From Ottowia oryzae (GTDB taxonomy: Bacteria > Pseudomonadota > Gammaproteobacteria > Burkholderiales > Burkholderiaceae_C), in contig NZ_CP027666.1 in assembly GCF_003008535.1 (NCBI RefSeq), positions 1,596,001-1,660,000 on the forward strand: DNA of 64,000 nt, in the 5' to 3' direction. Within the stretch, counting starts at the first letter, position 1; each line of letters begins with the position of its first letter. Below the pieces are notes generated by a model. It made no database searches. It saw only the letters and a list, made by a program, of their open reading frames with translations, and was not told where the DNA came from. Made by a program: the position numbers and the translations under genes. Positions 36,316 to 44,620 of the stretch are shown here, in pieces.

Positions 36316-36503
36316 GGGTAACCAAGAGTGGGGTGGTGGGGCAGCCGCCAATGGTAGCGAACTGCTGGCCTGCCGGGCGCGGAGGCGCCCGTCAGCTGTG
36401 CGGTGGTCGCCGCACGCGGGTGGCGTGGGCTGCTTCGACGATGTGGTGGCAGCGCAGGGCTCGGCGCACAAGCGGCTGCGAACGCGCCAGGCTAGCAGCG
36501 AAG

Positions 36504-36568
36504 ATACTCAAATTTGATAGCACCCGGCGCTGGTGGGACCGGCGCTAGAGGGCGATTTCACTTGAAAG
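36504..36568 (+). repeat. Dispersed palindromic repeat, copy 13
   Basis: ATACTCAAATTTGATAGCACC is followed by CGGCGCTGG, GGCGCTAGAGGGC and the right end ATTTCACTTGAAA. It sits in the 289-bp gap upstream of gspF and downstream of the Roadblock operon; nothing else is visible there. Confidence 0.8.
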
Positions 36569-36604
36569 CCGCTCGTGGGCACTGCGACGAGCGGCGGCGC
36601 GCCA

Positions 36605-36970
36605 TCAAAGCTCGTTGACCAGCAGCGCGAGTTCGCGCGTCTTCTCTTGCCACAGCGCCCAGTCGATTTCGGACTTTTGGCGCGTCAGGGTCACCAGCAG
36701 CATGCCGGTGCCGCAGGGCAGCAGCGTCAGCCGGCCATGCGAATGCATCATGACCGAGGCACGCAGGTCGCCCAGGTCCTTGAACTGATCCGACAGCCGG
36801 GTGTACAGGCGCCAGTAGTCGCTGGCGGCTTCGGCGAAGGTTTGCACGCCTTCGATGTGGCCGGCGTGGTGCCAGACCATGCCCGCTTCGATCTCGACCA
36901 GCGCGCAGCCCTCCAGGCCGGGCATCGCCGCCATGGCCTCGACGGCATCCTGCAGGCGCTTCTCTTTCAT
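36605..36970 (-). CDS. Roadblock/LC7-like protein 2 of a GTPase operon
   Basis: The 121-residue protein has the length and alternating helix/strand pattern of a Roadblock/LC7 fold (QDAVEAMAAMPGLEGCALVE, later HSHGRLTLLPCGTGMLLVTL). It diverges from the preceding Roadblock gene and may form a heteromer with it. Roadblock proteins such as MglB act on small GTPases as activating proteins or scaffolds. It overlaps the previous gene by four bases (ATGA) and is the last gene of the operon. Confidence 0.7.
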   Translation of the reverse strand: MKEKRLQDAVEAMAAMPGLEGCALVEIEAGMVWHHAGHIEGVQTFAEAASDYWRLYTRLSDQFKDLGDLRASVMMHSHGRLTLLPCGTGMLLVTLTRQKSEIDWALWQEKTRELALLVNEL

Positions 36971-37359
36971 GCTTCGGCCAGTGTCTTGGCGAACTGGGCG
37001 GTGCGGTAGGCCACCTGACCCAGGATCGCGCTGCCGTCGGCGATGACGTTGATGACCAGATCCGCGTCGGGGCGGTGCACGCTGAACACTACGGCAAAGC
37101 CGGATTCGGTGTCGATGGTCACGCTTTTGTTGCGGCCCAGGCTGGCTTCTTGCGACACGACCGAGCTGATCGCCGAGATCGAGCTGGCCATGGCGGCCAC
37201 GCGCGCGGGGTCGCCATGGCGCATGGCGGAGGCGACGTCAAAGCCGTCGAGCGTGGCGATGACGACGGCGGTCACGCCATCGACTTCGCTCAGCATGTTT
37301 TCGGCTTCGCGGCTGGCGATGACCTTGGCCGAAGGCGCCAGGTTGATCTTCACGGACAT
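36967..37359 (-). CDS. Roadblock/LC7 (MglB-like) protein 1 of a GTPase operon
   Basis: The 130-residue protein is a clear Roadblock/LC7 domain: NMLSEVDGVTAVVIATLDGF, then AAMASSISAISSVVSQEASLG and VTIDTESGFAVVFSV. In other bacteria MglB-type proteins form homodimers that bind a small GTPase and help set cell polarity or motility. It lies four bases downstream of the GTPase gene and overlaps the second Roadblock gene. ATG 37359 begins the fold; an upstream extension is not needed. Confidence 0.85.
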   Translation of the reverse strand: MSVKINLAPSAKVIASREAENMLSEVDGVTAVVIATLDGFDVASAMRHGDPARVAAMASSISAISSVVSQEASLGRNKSVTIDTESGFAVVFSVHRPDADLVINVIADGSAILGQVAYRTAQFAKTLAEA

Positions 37360-37363
37360 GGGT

Positions 37364-37900
37364 TTATTCTCCAAACATGCCGGCTTCGAGCTGTGCCAGC
37401 AGGGTATCGATGAGCAGGATGACGTCGTCGCGCTTGCGCACATCGACCTCCAGAACCGGCAGCACGCGGTTGTGGCGCGCCAGTTCGTTGATGTAGTCGT
37501 CCAGCGTGGGCGTGGGGTGTTCGGCCAGGCGGCCAATGCCGATGGCGCACGGCATGATGTCCAGATCGTCCGCGAAGCCTTCCAGGTACACGCGCAGATC
37601 GCCCAGCGGGTCGGGGCGCGAGTTGTCGGTCAGGATGATCATGCCCAGGGCGTTCTTGGACAGGATCTTCCAGAGGAAGTCAAAGCGCGACTGGCCGGGC
37701 GTGCCGAACAGGCGGATGCGGTCGCCGTTGTCCAGTGTGAACTGGCCAAAGTCCAGGCCCACCGTGGTGCGTTCCTTGGTGTGCGAGAGGTCGTTGTTCT
37801 CAACGTCGGTGACGATGGGGGGTGTCTCGCTCACCGCGCCAATGGCGGTGGTCTTGCCCGCGCCCATGGTGCCGGTGAACAGAATCTTGTACTCGTTCAT
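37364..37900 (-). CDS. Small Ras-like GTPase (COG2229 type)
   Basis: The 178-residue protein has G1 GTMGAGKT (10-17) and G3 GTPGQ (66-70), as in the COG2229 group that includes the actinobacterial conservon GTPases. Thr residues at about 45-46 in the switch I region fit G2. At the place where NKxD (G4) is expected the sequence reads GIGRLAE (about 121-127), so base recognition may be altered or nucleotide specificity relaxed. The gene sits in a four-gene operon between the unrecognised partner and the two Roadblock proteins. A molecular switch role is likely; its target is unknown. Confidence 0.85.
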   Translation of the reverse strand: MNEYKILFTGTMGAGKTTAIGAVSETPPIVTDVENNDLSHTKERTTVGLDFGQFTLDNGDRIRLFGTPGQSRFDFLWKILSKNALGMIILTDNSRPDPLGDLRVYLEGFADDLDIMPCAIGIGRLAEHPTPTLDDYINELARHNRVLPVLEVDVRKRDDVILLIDTLLAQLEAGMFGE

Positions 37901-37918
37901 GGTGTTGTCGAAATCTGT

Positions 37919-38635
37919 TTACAGGCCAAGGCGGCGGCGGATGCCGGAAATCAGGCTGCGCGCGAACGTCGGCTTGGCCACGGTGGCGGCCGCGGGGCGG
38001 GAGGCGGTATCGGTGCTGGCAGGCGCGGCCACCACGGGCGCTTCCTGCTGCATCTCGACCAGGCCGGTGGTCTGCAGGGTTTGCAGGAAAGCCTGGCAGT
38101 CGCCGACGGACTGGCCGCTGATGGAAGACAGCTCGGCCGCGTTCAAGGCACGGCGCGAAAGCACGGTGGCCATGCGGATGCGGTTCGGGTCGCTGCGCAG
38201 CAAGGCCGCCGGGGGCCAGCGGCGCAGCTTGAAACGCACGGGGCTGACGCTGATGGCGGGCGCCTCGGCCTCAGCTGCGGGGGGCGGCTCACTGGCGGGC
38301 GTACTGGTCTGAGCGACGGGGCGCGTGTCCTGAAAGCCATAGGACACCGAGTTCAACCAATCCTGCAACTTGTCCGCCCGGATGGGGCGCTGCAGCGTAT
38401 CGGGCCCGGCCTCGCCGTTCATGCGGGTCAGGCGCAGGATGGACCTGGCCATCCGGGCCACTTCGGGCGAATCGGCGTCGCTGGAGGCGCCATCGACCAG
38501 CAGCGCGTCGTACGGAGGGGCTGTGACAAAGGTCCAGTTGAAGTCGCCGCCGTGCGAGTAGAGTCGAAACAGCGTCTGTATCAGCACGACTTCGGCAGCA
38601 GGAAGCTTGTAAGCACCGAGTCTCAAGTTAGACAT
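37919..38635 (-). CDS. Unrecognised first protein of the GTPase/Roadblock operon
   Basis: I do not recognise this 238-residue protein. The N-terminal 80 residues (RLGAYKLPAAEVVLIQTLFR, PPYDALLVDGASS) resemble a degenerate receiver-like fold, though I am not sure of this. A Pro/Ala-rich linker follows. The part at about 155-205 (NRIRMATVLSRRALNAAELSSI, then LQTTGLVEMQ) looks like a winged-helix, as the DUF742 partner of conservons is. The start ATG 38635 is chosen because the upstream part is low complexity. It is the first gene of the operon, 18 bp before the GTPase gene. Confidence 0.65.
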   Translation of the reverse strand: MSNLRLGAYKLPAAEVVLIQTLFRLYSHGGDFNWTFVTAPPYDALLVDGASSDADSPEVARMARSILRLTRMNGEAGPDTLQRPIRADKLQDWLNSVSYGFQDTRPVAQTSTPASEPPPAAEAEAPAISVSPVRFKLRRWPPAALLRSDPNRIRMATVLSRRALNAAELSSISGQSVGDCQAFLQTLQTTGLVEMQQEAPVVAAPASTDTASRPAAATVAKPTFARSLISGIRRRLGL

Positions 38636-38761
38636 AGATCGAAGGGCATCTGAGCAAACGCAGCAAAGGCCCCACTGCTGACCTAGACTGTCGGAAAAAC
38701 ACAAGCCACGGGGTGGCGTCCTGAAGACTTCGGCGGCCATCGGCCACCGTGTCACACGCAG

Positions 38762-38767
38762 AGTATA
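38762..38767 (-). promoter_or_regulatory. Candidate -10 element of the GTPase/Roadblock operon
   Basis: On the minus strand TATACT follows an A-rich run (TTAAAAA) about 130 bp upstream of the first gene. No good -35 hexamer is seen, so the call is tentative. Confidence 0.3.
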
Positions 38768-38803
38768 TTTTTAACATTCCCGCCCCGCGATCCCTCTGCC
38801 CAA

Positions 38804-38823
38804 GAAATGCGCAGAAATGCGCA
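38804..38823 (+). repeat. Tandem decamer in the dnaE upstream region
   Basis: GAAATGCGCA occurs twice head to tail. It lies about 110 bp before dnaE in the divergent region. Its function is unknown. Confidence 0.6.
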
Positions 38824-38932
38824 CAAGCCGCGCCGTATCAGGCTTTTCGTTGGTGTGGAGTGCGCTGACGCCGTGCACCGGCCAGGTTGACATCGCGCTT
38901 TGAACCCGGCGCGCGCCCATTCTTTTCGTCTC

Positions 38933-41900
38933 ATGTTCGTTCATCTCAGACTGCATACCGAATATTCCGTGGTGGACGGCATCGTCCGGGTCGATGACGC
39001 CGTCGCCCGGGCGGCCGCCGACCAGCAGCCGGCCCTGGCCATCAGCGACCTCGGCAACCTGTTCGGCGCGATCAAGTTCTACAAGGCGGCGCGCGGCCAA
39101 GGCGTGAAGCCCATCGTGGGGGCGGAAGTCTTCCTGGAGTCGCCCGATGGCGAGGGCGAGCCGCCGTCGCGCGTGCTGCTGCTGGTGCAGAACCACCAGG
39201 GTTACCTGAACCTGTCCGAGCTGCTGGCGCGCGCCTGGACCCAAGGCGTGGTCAAGAACGTGGCCACCGTGCGCTGGGCCTGGCTGAAGGAGCTGTCTGG
39301 CGGGCTGATCCTGCTGTCGGGCGCGCAAGCCGGCCCCATCGGCCAGGCCCTGCTGCAAGGCAACCAGGAACTGGCCGCAGACCTGGCCCTGCGCCTGGCC
39401 GAAGTATTTCCGCACCGGCTGTACATTGAGCTGCAGCGCGCAGGGCGCCCGGAGGACGAGGCGCACGTGGCCGAAGCGGTGGCGCTGGCGGCGCGGCTCA
39501 AGCTGCCGGTGGTTGCCACGCACCCGATCCAGTTCATGGATGCCAGTGATTACGAGGCGCACGAGGCGCGCGTGTGCATTGCCGAGGGCGAGATCCTGGG
39601 CAACCCACGCCGCGTGCGGCGCTTCACCGAAGACCAGTACTTCAAGACCGGCGCCGAGATGGCGACCCTGTTCGCCGATCTGCCTTCGGCCCTTGCCAAC
39701 AGCGTCGAGATCGCGCGCCGCTGCAACCTGACGCTGGTGCTGGACAAGCCGCAGTTGCCGAATTTTCCGGTGCCCGAGGGGCACACCATCGACAGCTACT
39801 TCCGAGAGGCGTCTTTCGAGGGGCTGGAGGAGCGCCTGGCGCAGATCTACCCCGATGCGGCGCAGCGCGATGCACAGCGCCCACTGTACGTGGAGCGCCT
39901 GGAGTTCGAGATCGCCACCATCCTCAAGATGGGCTTTCCAGGCTACTTCCTCATCGTGGGTGACTTCATCAACTGGGCCAAGCAGAACGGTTGCCCCGTG
40001 GGGCCGGGCCGGGGCTCGGGCGCGGGCTCGCTGGTGGCCTATGCGCTGAAGATCACCGACCTGGATCCGCTGCAGTACAAGCTGCTGTTCGAGCGCTTCC
40101 TGAACCCTGAGCGCGTGTCGATGCCCGACTTCGACATCGACTTCTGCCAGTCCAACCGCGACCGCGTGATCGACTACGTCAAAGGCAAGTACGGCAAGGA
40201 GGCGGTCAGCCAGATCGCCACCTTCGGCACGATGGCTGCACGCGCGGCGATCCGCGACGTGGGCCGCACGCTGGACATGAGCTACATGTTCTGCGACGGC
40301 ATCAGCAAGCTGATCCCCAACAAGCCGGGCCAGCACATCACCATCGACGGCGCGATGAAGGTGGAGCCCATCCTGGCCGAGCGCTACGCCAAGGAGGATG
40401 AAGTCAAGACGCTGATCGAGCTGGCCAAGAAGCTCGAAGGCATGACGCGCAATATCGGCATGCACGCGGGTGGCGTGCTGATTGCGCCCGGCAAGCTGAC
40501 GGACTTCTGCCCGCTGTACCAGCAGCCCGGCAGCGAATCGGCCGTCAGCCAGTACGACAAGGACGACGTCGAGGCCGTGGGCCTGGTCAAGTTCGACTTT
40601 CTGGGCCTGGCCACGCTCACCATTCTGGAGATCGCGCGCGAATTCATCGTGCAGCGCCATCCGGGGCAGAAGGATTTCCAGTTCGAGAATATTCCGCTCA
40701 AGGACGCGGCCACCTACAAGCTGTTCCAGGAGGGGCGCACCGAGGCGGTGTTCCAGTTTGAAAGCCGCGGCATGCAAGGCATGCTGCGCGACGCCAAACC
40801 GACCCGGCTGGAAGACCTGATCGCCCTGAACGCGCTGTACCGCCCGGGGCCCATGGACCTGATTCCCAGCTTCGTGGCCCGCAAGCACGGCCGCGAGGAA
40901 GTGGAATACCCGCACCCGCTGGTGGCCGACATGCTCAGCGAGACCTACGGGATCATGGTCTACCAAGAGCAGGTGATGCAGACCGCGCAGATCCTGGGTG
41001 GCTACAGCCTGGGTGGCGCCGATCTGCTGCGCCGCGCCATGGGCAAGAAAAAGCCCGAGGAGATGGCCAAGCACCGCATCATCTTCCGTGAAGGTGCGGC
41101 CAAGAACGGCATCAGCGAAGCCAAGGCCGATGAAGTCTTTGACTTGATGGAGAAGTTCGCGGGCTACGGCTTCAACAAGTCGCACGCGGCCGCCTATTCG
41201 CTGCTGGCGTACCACACGGCCTGGCTGAAGGTGCACTACACGGCGGAGTTCTACTGCGCCAACATGACCGTGGAAATGGACAACACCGACAAGCTGAAGG
41301 TGTTGTACGAAGACGCGCTGCGTGCGGGCGTGCAGTTCGAGCCGCCCGACATCAACCGTGGCCGCTACCGTTTCGAGCCCGTCACCGACACGCTGATCCG
41401 TTATGGCTTGGGCGCCATCAAGGGCACCGGCCAGCAGGCGATCGAAGCCATCGTGGCCGCGCGCGAAGGCCGTGGCACCGGACCGGCTGGGGACGAGACT
41501 GGCCCGTTCACCTCGCTGTTCGACTTTTGCCGCCGCGTGGACCGCAGCCGCGTGAACAAGCGCACGCTGGAGGCGCTGGTGCGCGCTGGCGCGTTCGACG
41601 CCCTGCACATGGACCGCGCCACGCTGGCCGCCGCCATCGACCTGGCGTTTGAGTTTGCCGCCAACAACGAGGCCAACGCCAACCAGGGCGGCCTGTTCGA
41701 CATGATGGCCGACGGCCACGGCTCCATCTCGCAAGAGCCGCCGCTGCCCACCGTGAAGCCCTGGGGCGTGAAGGAGCGCCTGAGCTTTGAGAAGACCGCT
41801 GTGGGCTTTTACCTGTCCGGGCACCTGTTCGACGAGGTAGAGCGCGAGGTGCGCCAGTTCGTGCGGCGCAGCCTGGACGAACTGTCTGAAAGCCGCGAGC

Positions 41901-42430
41901 CGCAGCTGCTGGCGGGCATCGTGGGCGACTTTCGCGTTATCAACGGCCAACGCGGCAAGCTGGGCTTGTTCAAGCTGGACGACAAATCCGGCGCGCTGGA
42001 CGCGCGCGTGGATGAGGCGCTGATCCAGCAGCACAAGAACCTGCTGAAGGACGACGAATTCATCGTCGTGCTGGCCAAGGTGATGCAGGACAGGTTCAGT
42101 GGCGGCCTGCAATTGCAGATCACCCAGGTCTGGGATTTGCCCTCGGCGCGCTGCCGCTTTGGCAAGTTCCTGCGCGTGGCGGTGAACGGCAAGAGCCCCG
42201 ACGTGCGCCGTCTGCTCAACGAGTACCCGCCACAGGTCGAGCGCACCGAGCACGGCGACCTTCTGCGCGGCCTGCCCGTGCGCCTGCTGATGGAGCGGCA
42301 CACGCCCGCGGGTGGCGCGATGGCCCAGTTGCAACTGGGCGACCAGGCCAGCTTCTACCCCAGCGACGCGGCCCTGGCCAGCTGGATGGCCCAGGCCGAT
42401 GAAGGCCGCGCGGCCATCGTGTACGAGTGA
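38933..42430 (+). CDS. dnaE: DNA polymerase III subunit alpha
   Basis: DnaE is the replicative polymerase. The 1165-residue protein has the PHP domain (HLRLHTEYSVVDGI), the polymerase palm with GPGRGSGAGSLVAYAL and MPDFDIDFC carrying catalytic Asp residues, then GGADLLRRAMGKKKPEEM and GYGFNKSHAAAYSLLAYHTAWLK. The OB-fold and C-terminal part follow. Length is normal for the beta-proteobacterial enzyme. ATG 38933 matches the family N-terminus. The opposite strand carries a 1847-codon open frame, judged a shadow. Confidence 0.97.
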   Translation: MFVHLRLHTEYSVVDGIVRVDDAVARAAADQQPALAISDLGNLFGAIKFYKAARGQGVKPIVGAEVFLESPDGEGEPPSRVLLLVQNHQGYLNLSELLARAWTQGVVKNVATVRWAWLKELSGGLILLSGAQAGPIGQALLQGNQELAADLALRLAEVFPHRLYIELQRAGRPEDEAHVAEAVALAARLKLPVVATHPIQFMDASDYEAHEARVCIAEGEILGNPRRVRRFTEDQYFKTGAEMATLFADLPSALANSVEIARRCNLTLVLDKPQLPNFPVPEGHTIDSYFREASFEGLEERLAQIYPDAAQRDAQRPLYVERLEFEIATILKMGFPGYFLIVGDFINWAKQNGCPVGPGRGSGAGSLVAYALKITDLDPLQYKLLFERFLNPERVSMPDFDIDFCQSNRDRVIDYVKGKYGKEAVSQIATFGTMAARAAIRDVGRTLDMSYMFCDGISKLIPNKPGQHITIDGAMKVEPILAERYAKEDEVKTLIELAKKLEGMTRNIGMHAGGVLIAPGKLTDFCPLYQQPGSESAVSQYDKDDVEAVGLVKFDFLGLATLTILEIAREFIVQRHPGQKDFQFENIPLKDAATYKLFQEGRTEAVFQFESRGMQGMLRDAKPTRLEDLIALNALYRPGPMDLIPSFVARKHGREEVEYPHPLVADMLSETYGIMVYQEQVMQTAQILGGYSLGGADLLRRAMGKKKPEEMAKHRIIFREGAAKNGISEAKADEVFDLMEKFAGYGFNKSHAAAYSLLAYHTAWLKVHYTAEFYCANMTVEMDNTDKLKVLYEDALRAGVQFEPPDINRGRYRFEPVTDTLIRYGLGAIKGTGQQAIEAIVAAREGRGTGPAGDETGPFTSLFDFCRRVDRSRVNKRTLEALVRAGAFDALHMDRATLAAAIDLAFEFAANNEANANQGGLFDMMADGHGSISQEPPLPTVKPWGVKERLSFEKTAVGFYLSGHLFDEVEREVRQFVRRSLDELSESREPQLLAGIVGDFRVINGQRGKLGLFKLDDKSGALDARVDEALIQQHKNLLKDDEFIVVLAKVMQDRFSGGLQLQITQVWDLPSARCRFGKFLRVAVNGKSPDVRRLLNEYPPQVERTEHGDLLRGLPVRLLMERHTPAGGAMAQLQLGDQASFYPSDAALASWMAQADEGRAAIVYE

Positions 42431-42643
42431 TCGCCGCGCGCAGCCCTGCTGCCCCAGACCCGCAGCCCGCACTGGCGGCGGCGTAGTGCTGGGGGTGCCG
42501 TGGGGTGCCCCACTGCGCCGCCACCCACGGCCAAGCAAAGGCGTCAGCACGGCGCCGCTATATTGTCGGCGCGCGCCGAGGCTGCAGCCCCCACTGAGCT
42601 GGCCCGGTTTGGCGCACCCAACGACCCCCAGAGGAGAACGTAC

Positions 42644-44008
42644 GTGAGCACCCCCACCAAGTACCTGCTGCAGGAAAGCCAGATGCCGAAGTTCTGGTAC
42701 AACATTCAGGCGGACCTGCCCAAGCCCATGCCGGCGGTGTTGCACCCCGGCACGATGCAGCCGATCAGCCCGGACGATCTGGCGCCGCTGTTCCCGATGA
42801 GCATCATCGAGCAGGAAGTCAGCACCGAGCGGGAGATCGAGATTCCCGAGGCGGTGCGAGAGGTGTTTCGCCTGTGGCGCCCGTCGCCCCTGTTTCGCGC
42901 GCACCGCCTCGAACAGGCGCTGGGCACCCCCGCCAAGATCTTCTACAAGTATGAGGGCGTCAGCCCCGCAGGCAGCCACAAGCCCAACTCGGCCATTCCG
43001 CAGGCCTTCTACAACGCCCAGGCGGGCGTTCGGCGCCTGACGACCGAGACCGGCGCCGGGCAGTGGGGCAGCTCGCTGGCGATGGCCGGGCAGATCTTCG
43101 GGCTGGATGTCACCGTCTACCAGGTGCGCGTCAGCTACGACCAGAAGCCTTACCGCCGTGCCTTGATGGAAACCTACGGCGCGCGCTGCGTCGCGTCGCC
43201 CAGCGCCGAAACCGAGTACGGCCGCCGCGTGCTGGCCGAGCACCCTGACCACCCCGGCAGCCTGGGCATTGCCATCAGCGAGGCGGTGGAAATCGCCGCG
43301 CAGCGCGAGGACACCAAGTACGCTCTGGGCTCGGTGCTGAACCACGTGTTGCTGCACCAGACCATCATCGGCCTGGAAGCGATGGAGCAGATGCAGATGG
43401 CCGACGCGTGGCCCGACGTGGTGCTGGCCTGCACCGGCGGCGGCAGCAACTTTGCCGGCCTGGCCTTCCCGTTCATCGGGCACGGGCTGCGGGGCGGCAC
43501 GGCGCCGCGCATCGTGGCGGTGGAGCCTTCGGCTTGCCCCAGCCTTACACGCGGCAAATACGCCTACGACTTTGGCGACACGGCGCACCTCACGCCGCTG
43601 ACCAAGATGCACACGCTGGGCAGCACCTTCACCCCGCCGGGCTTTCATGCCGGTGGCCTGCGCTACCACGGCATGGCGCCGCTGGTCAGCCACGTGCGCG
43701 AACTGGGCCTGATGGAGGCCGTGGCCTACAACCAGGTGGATTGCTTTGCTGCCGGCGTGGCGTTTGCGCGCGCCGAAGGCATCGTGCCCGCGCCCGAGGC
43801 CAACCACGCCGTCAAAGGCGCGATCGAGGAAGCGCTGCGCTGCAAGCGCGAAGGCAAGGCCGAAACCATCCTGTTCAACCTGAGCGGGCACGGCCACTTC
43901 GACATGACGGCCTACCAGCGCTACTTTGCTGGCGACCTGAAGGACGAAAGCTACGACGAGCGCGAACTGGCGCAGGCGCTGTCTGGCCTGCCTTCCGTGC
44001 CCGCCTGA
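42644..44008 (+). CDS. TrpB2-type tryptophan synthase beta-like enzyme
   Basis: The 454-residue PLP enzyme is the TrpB2 type rather than the standard TrpB: it begins with a longer N-terminus and has RPSPLFRAHRLEQALGTPAKIFYKYEG, then SPAGSHKPNSA with the PLP-lysine. The glycine loop is CTGGGSNFAGL and the tail NLSGHGHFDM is conserved. TrpB2 enzymes condense indole or serine-derived aminoacrylate and often stand away from trpA, as here. The GTG start at 42644 has GAGGAGAAC upstream. It follows dnaE by about 210 bp with no other gene between. Confidence 0.88.
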   Translation: MSTPTKYLLQESQMPKFWYNIQADLPKPMPAVLHPGTMQPISPDDLAPLFPMSIIEQEVSTEREIEIPEAVREVFRLWRPSPLFRAHRLEQALGTPAKIFYKYEGVSPAGSHKPNSAIPQAFYNAQAGVRRLTTETGAGQWGSSLAMAGQIFGLDVTVYQVRVSYDQKPYRRALMETYGARCVASPSAETEYGRRVLAEHPDHPGSLGIAISEAVEIAAQREDTKYALGSVLNHVLLHQTIIGLEAMEQMQMADAWPDVVLACTGGGSNFAGLAFPFIGHGLRGGTAPRIVAVEPSACPSLTRGKYAYDFGDTAHLTPLTKMHTLGSTFTPPGFHAGGLRYHGMAPLVSHVRELGLMEAVAYNQVDCFAAGVAFARAEGIVPAPEANHAVKGAIEEALRCKREGKAETILFNLSGHGHFDMTAYQRYFAGDLKDESYDERELAQALSGLPSVPA

Positions 44009-44024
44009 CGCCGGGGCGGATCGC

Positions 44025-44480
44025 GTGAACCCGCCAAGCCCCAAGGTACGGACGCCGCCCGCCAAACCGGCGCGCGCGTCCGTGCGCCCCACGTCGCGCT
44101 GGGCCGCGGCCTGGGCGGCGCTGGCCAGGGTGTGGCGCCGCATGCCGCGGTCCTGGCTGGCCGCGTTGACGGTGGCGCCGCTGGGGCTGGTCAGCATGGG
44201 TGCGCTGGGCGGCTTGCTGTACTTCGCAGTGGCGCCGTTGGTGTGGCCGGTGTTCGGCAACCTGAACGAGTGGCGCGGCGACGGTGTGTGGCCCGCCACC
44301 GTGGCCGTGGGCATGTTGTGGTCGCTGGGCTTTGTGCTGGCCGGCTGGCTGAACCAGCGCGGGCTGGCCAGAGGCTGGTCGCCGCGCCGCCGCCGACTGG
44401 CTTACGCGGCGGTGCTGTGGCTGGGGGCGGCGCTGCTGTGGGTGTTGGTGGCGGCCACTTCAGACATACGCTTCAGTTAG
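44025..44480 (+). CDS. Small multi-span membrane protein of unknown function
   Basis: I do not recognise this 151-residue protein. After a basic, Pro-rich start (about 1-45) there are three hydrophobic segments: SWLAALTVAPLGLVSMGALG, then PATVAVGMLWSLGFVLAGWL and YAAVLWLGAALLWVLVAATS. It lies 16 bp after the TrpB2 gene and may be co-transcribed. It ends before a dispersed repeat. Confidence 0.6.
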   Translation: MNPPSPKVRTPPAKPARASVRPTSRWAAAWAALARVWRRMPRSWLAALTVAPLGLVSMGALGGLLYFAVAPLVWPVFGNLNEWRGDGVWPATVAVGMLWSLGFVLAGWLNQRGLARGWSPRRRRLAYAAVLWLGAALLWVLVAATSDIRFS

Positions 44481-44516
44481 CCGCTGTACGCGCCTTGCGC
44501 TGGCTCCGTTGGGGCG

Positions 44517-44580
44517 GATACTTCAATTTTGATAGCTGCTGACGCCGGCTGCACCTGCGCTAGAGGCCTAAAACACTTCA
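44517..44580 (+). repeat. Dispersed palindromic repeat, copy 14
   Basis: GGATACTTCAATTTTGATAGC, shown as ATACTTCAATTTTGATAGC, is followed by TGCTGACGCCGG and CCTGCGCTAGAGGCC and ends ACACTTCA. It lies between convergent genes and could help end transcription. Confidence 0.8.
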
Positions 44581-44620
44581 AGCAACCGCACCGCACGCCA
44601 TCGGCAACGGGCAAGCCAAG

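Noticed and set aside
38771..44314. Open frame of 1847 codons on the minus strand
   Set aside because: It lies wholly antisense to dnaE and the TrpB2 gene. Its composition is the His/Arg/Gln/Ala-rich pattern of a high-GC shadow frame, and it has no domain motif.
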